From assembly GCA_020440745.1 (NCBI GenBank), contig JAGRNM010000078.1:1-6539 (forward strand): a DNA stretch of 6,539 bases. The letters run 5' to 3'. Below the pieces are notes generated by a model. The model was not told the DNA's origin and made no database searches. It worked only from the letters and a program-made list of their open reading frames with translations. Source of the stretch: Deltaproteobacteria bacterium (GTDB lineage Bacteria; UBA10199; DSSB01). The translations under genes were made by a program, and so were the position numbers. Below are positions 1 through 3,842 of this stretch, in pieces (the first letter of the stretch is position 1; each line of letters opens with the position of its first letter).

Positions 1-1
1 A

Positions 2-85
2 AAAAGAACAGCCATGGCTTTAGGAGTGATAGGGGGACTTTTAGCTATTGGTGGAATCGTTGCCGGTATCTGGCTCTTAAAATAA
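2..85 (+). CDS. C-terminal end of an unidentified gene, ending in a hydrophobic helix (5' end outside window)
   Basis: The frame beginning at base 2 is open to a TAA at 83-85 and reads KRTAMALGVIGGLLAIGGIVAGIWLLK. After two basic residues there is an uninterrupted run of about 20 Gly/Ala/Ile/Leu/Val residues, then a final Lys. This looks like a membrane-spanning helix at the extreme C-terminus, as in tail-anchored or multi-pass membrane proteins. The ATG at 14 could only make a 23-residue peptide, and no Shine-Dalgarno-like sequence precedes it, so I read this as the tail of a longer gene. The stop lies 18 bp from the stop of the convergent hydrolase gene. Function cannot be inferred from this fragment. 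The hydrophobic, codon-like composition supports this frame over the other two. Confidence 0.5.
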   Translation, partial: KRTAMALGVIGGLLAIGGIVAGIWLLK

Positions 86-105
86 AAATTACTTAGTTTT
101 GTTTT
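79..105. terminator. Possible A/T-only bidirectional hairpin at a convergent gene junction
   Basis: AAAATAAAA (79-87) can pair with TTTTGTTTT (97-105), giving a 9-bp stem with one T-G wobble and a 9-nt loop. It covers the stop codon of the upstream + gene and touches the stop of the - strand hydrolase gene. It has no G-C pairs, so it would be very weak, and A/T-rich DNA produces such pairings by chance. It is listed because nothing else in the 18-bp gap could terminate either gene. Confidence 0.2.
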
Positions 106-1024
106 AGGCTTTATTCCATTGGCCTTCTTCCCAATGGACCTGTCCGGCTTTTTCTAAGCGTTGAAGATGTTTTTCTAGCATTTGTTTTTCAAAGCTTTGT
201 TTGAGGGGATCTTTTTTAAGCCAAACTTTTCGATAAATAATACCAATTTGGGCGAGTTCTTCTAGGCTTTTAGGTGATTCTTGAAGGGCTTCTAAAAGTT
301 TTTCATCACGGATACGAAAGGCATCTTCAAAGCGTTGTAGTTTTTCAAAAAAAGTTTCAGGTTCATAAAGACGACTTCCGTGACTACTGGCGTAGTAGCG
401 ACAATGGAAGGTTTTAATTTTTTGTAAGGAAGCTAAAAATTGGTCAATATTGCTAGTAGTCCCTGCGTACCAAGGGCCTAGAGGAGTAAGGTCAACGTCG
501 CTGACAAAAAGTAAATCTAAGTCCATAAAGTGAAGGCCAATGTGGCCAGGGGTATGCCCTGGTAAGTGGACCACGCGAACCTCACTGTCTTTTAAAGGTA
601 GAGTTTGTTGATCCAAGAGGGTTTCGTCCACATGGGCTTGGCCTAGATTGAGGGCAGAAAAAATTTTTTGAAGCCATAGGACGTACTCGTTGTTTTTTTC
701 TTTTCCTGCTAATTTGAGGTAATTATCTAAACTTAAAAGTGCCCTAAGGTCTTTTTTGTGACAGAGAAAACGAGCGTCTTTAAAAAGGTGATTAAGACTG
801 CGGTGGTCAATATGAAAGTGGGTATTTAAAACTTGAGAGACCCTTTTTGAGCTGGCTAAATGTTCTAAATAACTGAAGTTAGCACTAGGGTCCACAACCA
901 TGGCCTCAGTGTCATCGATAAAAAGAGAGTTAGAAAAAAAGAAATCCTTAGAATTAACGGCCCAGATGAGTTCTAGATTTCCCACCTGCATACCATGGGG
1001 AGTTATTTTAGCTTCCTTGACCAC
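104..1024 (-). CDS. MBL-fold metallo-hydrolase with C-terminal winged-helix-like domain
   Basis: This 306-aa protein is a likely soluble cytoplasmic zinc hydrolase of the metallo-beta-lactamase superfamily (glyoxalase II/LACTB2-like branch). Visible metal ligands are H69-x-H71-x-D73-H74 (in NTHFHIDHR), H157 (in LPGHTPGH), D176 (in FVSDVDL) and H215 (in SSHG). The set is complete, so the enzyme should be active. Residues 1-45 hold the first strands (ending VVDPS). The stretch VDLTPLGPWYAG (177-188) follows the bridging Asp. Residues about 238-306 form a winged-helix-like tail (KLLEALQESPKSLEELA, then LEKHLQRLEKAGQV), as in LACTB2-type proteins. The family covers thioester, phosphodiester and lactone hydrolysis, so the substrate is unknown. 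The start is GTG at 1022-1024, because a stop lies five codons upstream. No Shine-Dalgarno is visible before it. The next start is ATG at codon 12, which also has a poor ribosome site. No signal peptide is present. Confidence 0.9.
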   Translation of the reverse strand: MVKEAKITPHGMQVGNLELIWAVNSKDFFFSNSLFIDDTEAMVVDPSANFSYLEHLASSKRVSQVLNTHFHIDHRSLNHLFKDARFLCHKKDLRALLSLDNYLKLAGKEKNNEYVLWLQKIFSALNLGQAHVDETLLDQQTLPLKDSEVRVVHLPGHTPGHIGLHFMDLDLLFVSDVDLTPLGPWYAGTTSNIDQFLASLQKIKTFHCRYYASSHGSRLYEPETFFEKLQRFEDAFRIRDEKLLEALQESPKSLEELAQIGIIYRKVWLKKDPLKQSFEKQMLEKHLQRLEKAGQVHWEEGQWNKA

Positions 1025-1133
1025 GGGGGGAGACTTTCATACTAGTCAAAAGGAATCAAGTGCCTTATTTAGGTTTATGTTTTTATAGTTTATTTTTAAT
1101 GAATAAAGACTAGTTTTAATCTAAGCAAAAAAC
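1025..1133. promoter_or_regulatory. Divergent intergenic region, presumed to hold two promoters
   Basis: This 109-bp AT-rich gap separates the divergent hydrolase gene and the 217-aa gene, so it should carry promoters for both. Overlapping -10-like hexamers occur near its middle: TATAAA on the - strand (1087-1082) and TATAGT on the + strand (1084-1089). Neither has a convincing -35 box at 16-18 bp, so exact promoters are not called. Both flanking genes lack a recognisable Shine-Dalgarno sequence. The + gene is preceded by an A-rich leader (AAGCAAAAAAC) and the - gene by a C-rich run (CTCCCCCC). Confidence 0.45.
1041..1114. repeat. Inverted 7-bp pair ACTAGTC / GACTAGT
   Basis: ACTAGTC at 1041-1047 and GACTAGT at 1108-1114 are exact inverted copies. 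Read in the direction of each gene, the same GACTAGT ends 16 bp before the GTG of the hydrolase gene and 19 bp before the ATG of the 217-aa gene, so the two occupy equivalent positions. This could be a shared operator or initiation-region element. A 7-bp match in a 109-bp region is not rare by chance. Confidence 0.3.
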
Positions 1134-1787
1134 ATGGTTGATTTAAGACAAATCCAAAATTTGCCTCCTCGTGTGGATCAGCGTCCGCTGACGGCTGAGG
1201 ATCAGCGTTCTGCATTGCAGCCCCAGGCTTGGCGTTTTAATATCGAAGGCGAAAACTTTGATTTTAAGAAAGGTAAACTTTTGCTTAATGGGCAAGACTT
1301 AGCCGAGCATGTTTCTACTAATCTGAGTCAGATGGGGGCATATTATTGGACTAACCTTGCCAGAAGGCTGGGTCGTTACCGTGATTGGGCCATGCTTCAT
1401 GTAGAAGACACTGAGGCCTTGGGAAGACTTTTTGGTTTGGTCAATGCGCTTCTAGCTAAGGTTTATGGCCGTATTAAAAAGAAATTTAATGAGACGATTC
1501 AGGGTGTTAGTTTTCATCTAGAAGACGGAGAACTCATTATTAATGGGATTAATGTGGGTGCTTGCCTCAGTATGGTGCAAAAGAAGCGCAGTCAAAAAGG
1601 AAAAATTTTTTTAAAAGGGCTTCGAGGTCGTTTGACCGTGCTTTTAGAAAATCATGGGCATTCTTCGGTTGAGCACATTAGGGATACTTTAGAAAACTTT
1701 GCAGCAAAGATTGACTTGGAGTTAGAGGTTTATCCTCCGGAGGTTATTGCCTTACCCCCGCCTTCGGAAGAGGGGGAGGAAACTTAG
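1134..1787 (+). CDS. Unrecognised 217-aa protein with an internal duplication
   Basis: I do not recognise this family. It has no signal peptide or membrane segment, so it is probably cytoplasmic. Two 20-residue segments align without gaps, 85 residues apart: residues 42-61 (pattern F-x-F-x-x-G-K-L-L-L-N-G ending H-V-S) and 127-146 (F-x-L-x-x-G-E-L-I-I-N-G ending C-L-S). Each is a predicted beta-hairpin followed by a helix start, suggesting two related halves. Between them is an amphipathic, basic helical stretch (about 68-122, with ARRLGRYRDW and GRIKKKF). The C-terminus is Pro/Glu-rich (PPPSEEGEET). The start is ATG 1134, since a stop codon lies four codons upstream in frame and no better start is near. 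There is no clear Shine-Dalgarno. It is followed after 27 bp by the gene for an exported protein, probably in one transcript. Confidence 0.8.
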   Translation: MVDLRQIQNLPPRVDQRPLTAEDQRSALQPQAWRFNIEGENFDFKKGKLLLNGQDLAEHVSTNLSQMGAYYWTNLARRLGRYRDWAMLHVEDTEALGRLFGLVNALLAKVYGRIKKKFNETIQGVSFHLEDGELIINGINVGACLSMVQKKRSQKGKIFLKGLRGRLTVLLENHGHSSVEHIRDTLENFAAKIDLELEVYPPEVIALPPPSEEGEET

Positions 1788-1804
1788 GTTAATTATATAT
1801 TTTT

Positions 1805-1810
1805 AGGAGG
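1805..1810 (+). promoter_or_regulatory. Strong Shine-Dalgarno AGGAGG for the 209-aa exported protein
   Basis: AGGAGG lies 4 nt before ATG 1815 and fixes that start. It is the strongest ribosome site in the window. The gene before it in the same unit has none, so the second gene may be translated more efficiently than the first. Confidence 0.85.
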
Positions 1811-1814
1811 GAAG

Positions 1815-2444
1815 ATGTCTTTTAGATTAAAGGTATTTCTATTTTTTATTTTGTTATCTTTTCCTTTAAGGGCGGGAGAGGCCCAAAAGGTTGAGGTCAA
1901 GGATTTAAATTTTAGTATCCAAAAACCCGCTGATTGGTATTTTTTTCAAGATTTAAAAGCTCCTTTAACAAAAGAAAAGTTTAGTATTGGTGATTTGTTG
2001 TCTCATTATGGCAAGACACCGGTGGTGGCCCTTTCTAAGTTTCCTTCGGATTATTTAAAGGATATTAATCCTAATGTTCGTGTTACTTTAAAGTCGGTCG
2101 ATACCACTGATCCAAAAAAATCAGTGGCTGCAAAAGACCCGGAGTTGCTTTTAAGGGGTATGATTAAATCTTTGGAAAGTCTCTTGCCGGATTTTAAATT
2201 AGAAGAAGAAGCCAGAGCCATTGACTTCTCTGGAAATCATGGAGCCTTTGCTAGGATGAGTTATCAGATGCAGTTGGTTCAGCAAGGCCAGACTCGGGCT
2301 AACTCTAGTTTGTGGTTAGTGATGCCCAGAGCCGATTATGCTTTTTTAATCAGTGCTGTGAGCCGACAAGATGAGACCAATGCTAAGAGGGCAGATTTGG
2401 AGGAGATTGTAAAAACCATCAAAATACAAGCCCTGAAGGATTAA
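1815..2444 (+). CDS. Secreted 209-aa protein, PsbP/Mog1/DcrB-like fold suspected
   Basis: Residues 1-20 are a typical Sec signal peptide: MSFRLK basic n-region, hydrophobic VFLFFILLSF core and PLRA cleavage motif (cut likely after A20). No lipobox Cys is present, so the mature protein should be a soluble periplasmic or secreted protein of about 189 aa. The mature start, with VEVKDLNFSIQKPADWYFF (about 26-44), fits the opening strand and 'P-x-x-W' turn of PsbP/Mog1/DcrB-type (DUF1795-like) domains. The later pattern also fits: a helix around LLLRGMIKSLESLLP, strands GAFARMSYQMQL and SSLWLVMP, then YAFLISAVS and a closing helix ADLEEIVKTIKI. This fold assignment is by pattern only. No catalytic residues are visible. 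The ATG is fixed by the AGGAGG before it. The gene lies 27 bp behind the 217-aa gene. Its stop is 17 bp from that of the convergent gene, with no visible terminator. Confidence 0.85.
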   Translation: MSFRLKVFLFFILLSFPLRAGEAQKVEVKDLNFSIQKPADWYFFQDLKAPLTKEKFSIGDLLSHYGKTPVVALSKFPSDYLKDINPNVRVTLKSVDTTDPKKSVAAKDPELLLRGMIKSLESLLPDFKLEEEARAIDFSGNHGAFARMSYQMQLVQQGQTRANSSLWLVMPRADYAFLISAVSRQDETNAKRADLEEIVKTIKIQALKD

Positions 2445-2461
2445 TGCAAAGTTGATAAGTT

Positions 2462-3649
2462 TTATAGGCGGCTTCGTATTCTTAAGCAATCGGCAAAAAC
2501 TTGACCTTTTTCATCGGTAGAAAGAGGACAGTCAGGATGGTTTAGACTGTCCATGATGGTGTTGGCTAAATAATTTGCTGTGTCTGCTTCTCCGATTTTC
2601 TTTAGAGCTTCAGCTGTTTTAACGTATTCGTAGATTTTATTACTTTCTAAGTTGGCTAAGGCATCAGGAGAAAGAGCTTCTCTTAAGATTTCAAGACGTC
2701 TTGGACCATCTTCCAGACCTGAGAGCTTGTTTAAAGTTTGTTTGTTGAGCAGGCCATCTCTTTGCATGATTTGAAAAAGGGAGGGCCTTGGTAAAGTATT
2801 CATAGCGCTATTTCCAGCTCCTATTCCTTCTGCAAGGTCTCCCCTTGTTTCTTGACAGACTGCTTCTGTCAAATAGTCGATCAAGGTCCAGGTGGCCTCT
2901 CCTGCAAGAGGAGCGCTAGCGCCGGCAATAGTGATGCCTATCGTAGTTGGGGTAGTGGGTAGGATTAATCTTAAAGCGCCCACTACAGCACGGCTGGCTC
3001 CTTGCACTAATCCGCTTGTAGCTTGACCTGCTTGACTAAGTAGAGTTGTGGTAGTGGTGCTTAAGGTGGTAGTGCCAGCAGCGCTTCCCGCAGCAGCGGT
3101 TGTTCCTAATGTAACACCTCCTGTCGCGGCTAGTTCAGCTACTAAAACCCTAAGTCCCAAGCTTACACCGCCGGCTAAGGTGCCTGCCAGCAAAGCCTTG
3201 CCAGCTAAATAAATACCACCTGCCACGCCCACTGCTGCACCAACTTTTAACAAAGTGCCTAAGATAGAGCCGTCTTCTTCCTCTGGCTTTTGATCGGCTG
3301 GCTTAGTTTGAGTGTTTTCTGCAGTGTTTTCTTCTATTCTGCTTTTGTCTGAGTTCGATTTTGTAATTTTTTTAGATTTTTCAGCATCTAGTTTGTAGAG
3401 GCGAGGTAAGGTGTCGGCAGAAAAACTTAACCTTATCTTAAAGTCTTCCGAGACAGGTTGAAGTGCTTTTTGGGCTAGATTAAGGGGGCTATAGTCTTCT
3501 AGTGTGTCTAAGAAGCTATCAATGACGCTTCCTTCTTCGATGCCTAAATGCTCGTCTGCACTCTCTCGAGTATGGTGCCATAAATCAGTGCCTTCTTTGG
3601 CCAAGTTTAGACCGGTTTCAAGGAGCTTATTCAAAGAAAAGTCTGCCAT
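2462..3649 (-). CDS. 395-aa protein with a Gly/Ala/Thr-rich hydrophobic core; function unknown
   Basis: Family not recognised. Order of regions: acidic amphipathic N-terminus (1-80), including DLWHHTRESADEHLG; a charged, probably disordered linker (about 85-127, rich in K, S, E, N, T); a long hydrophobic Gly/Ala/Thr core (about 128-262) with helix-capable segments near 129-160, 162-178 and 221-250 and a Thr-run (TTTLSTTTTT, 193-202); then a hydrophilic helical C-terminus (about 285-395). Within the last part, residues 338-370 (YVKTAEALKKIGEADTANYLA) look like a single TPR-type helix pair. There is no Sec signal peptide. Cysteines are C265, C374 and C388. A soluble head and tail around a Gly-rich membrane-active core is seen in some pore-forming or translocated effectors, but also in structural membrane proteins, so I do not assign a function. 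The start is ATG 3649, preceded by AAAGGA. The upstream region carries operator-like repeats. Confidence 0.85.
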   Translation of the reverse strand: MADFSLNKLLETGLNLAKEGTDLWHHTRESADEHLGIEEGSVIDSFLDTLEDYSPLNLAQKALQPVSEDFKIRLSFSADTLPRLYKLDAEKSKKITKSNSDKSRIEENTAENTQTKPADQKPEEEDGSILGTLLKVGAAVGVAGGIYLAGKALLAGTLAGGVSLGLRVLVAELAATGGVTLGTTAAAGSAAGTTTLSTTTTTLLSQAGQATSGLVQGASRAVVGALRLILPTTPTTIGITIAGASAPLAGEATWTLIDYLTEAVCQETRGDLAEGIGAGNSAMNTLPRPSLFQIMQRDGLLNKQTLNKLSGLEDGPRRLEILREALSPDALANLESNKIYEYVKTAEALKKIGEADTANYLANTIMDSLNHPDCPLSTDEKGQVFADCLRIRSRL

Positions 3650-3654
3650 GGTTA

Positions 3655-3660
3655 TCCTTT
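3655..3660 (-). promoter_or_regulatory. Shine-Dalgarno AAAGGA for the 395-aa gene
   Basis: On the - strand AAAGGA is followed by the 5-nt spacer TAACC and then ATG at 3649-3647. This is well placed and supports that start. Confidence 0.75.
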
Positions 3661-3667
3661 ATTAATG

Positions 3668-3683
3668 GTTTTATTAATAAAAC
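3668..3683. promoter_or_regulatory. Perfect 16-bp palindrome GTTTTATTAATAAAAC, candidate operator
   Basis: GTTTTATTAATAAAAC is its own reverse complement over all 16 bases. It lies 19-34 bp upstream of the 395-aa gene's ATG, just before the Shine-Dalgarno. This is a position where a dimeric repressor could block transcription or translation initiation. A/T-only interiors raise the chance of random palindromes, but the outer G/C pair also matches. Confidence 0.45.
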
Positions 3684-3691
3684 TGATAAAA

Positions 3692-3731
3692 ATTAGTGAT
3701 TTTTTAATGAGTTATTAGGGATTTTTTAGTG
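3692..3731 (-). repeat. Two 18-bp direct repeats with 22-bp period
   Basis: Read on the - strand, CACTAAAAAATCCCTAAT (3731-3714) is followed after 4 bp by CATTAAAAAATCACTAAT (3709-3692). They match at 16 of 18 positions, including non-A/T positions. The 22-bp period is about two helical turns, so bound proteins would sit on the same face of the DNA. The pair lies 43-82 bp upstream of the ATG of the 395-aa gene, which is typical of activator or repressor tandem sites. Confidence 0.55.
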
Positions 3732-3842
3732 GTAACCTTGGACGCTAAGAACCCTGCCGTTTTTATTTTCGGAGCTTTTTAAGATAGGTTGCTTCTTTTT
3801 TTGATCTTTTTATTGTTTTAAATAATTTTTGATAAAATTTTT

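Larger units (their letters stand above)
3650..3842 (-). promoter_or_regulatory. Control region upstream of the 395-aa gene
   Basis: This 193-bp AT-rich gap lies between the end of the large modular gene and the start of the 395-aa gene, both on the - strand. The half nearest 3650 contains the Shine-Dalgarno, a perfect palindrome and two direct repeats (listed separately). The half nearest 3842 is poly-A/T and shows no G-C-rich hairpin with a U-tract, so no intrinsic terminator for the large gene is visible. An imperfect inverted repeat, GGGATTTTTTAG (3718-3729) against CTAAGAACCC (3745-3754), overlaps one direct repeat. I could not place a -35/-10 pair with confidence. Confidence 0.55.

Noticed and set aside
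900..1088. 62-codon ORF on the + strand
   Set aside because: It lies mostly antisense to the N-terminal part of the MBL hydrolase, whose metal-binding motifs prove the opposite strand is coding. It has no ribosome site and no protein-like pattern.
3020..3120. Low-complexity Thr/Ala/Gly codon run as a possible microsatellite or frameshift
   Set aside because: The frame continues cleanly through it with mixed codons, and the flanking regions stay in the same hydrophobic pattern. It is protein composition bias, not a DNA repeat or break.
3714..3760. PreQ1-I-like riboswitch on the - strand (GGTTCTTAGC followed by ACTAAAAAAT)
   Set aside because: The fragments resemble parts of the preQ1-I consensus, but the P1 stem has no matching 3' strand at the right distance and the order of loop elements does not fit. 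The 395-aa gene also shows no link to queuosine.
3752..3785. Intrinsic terminator for the large gene around CTCCG...CGG
   Set aside because: The stem is only about 5 bp with a bulge and a 10-nt loop, and no U-tract follows in the - strand direction.
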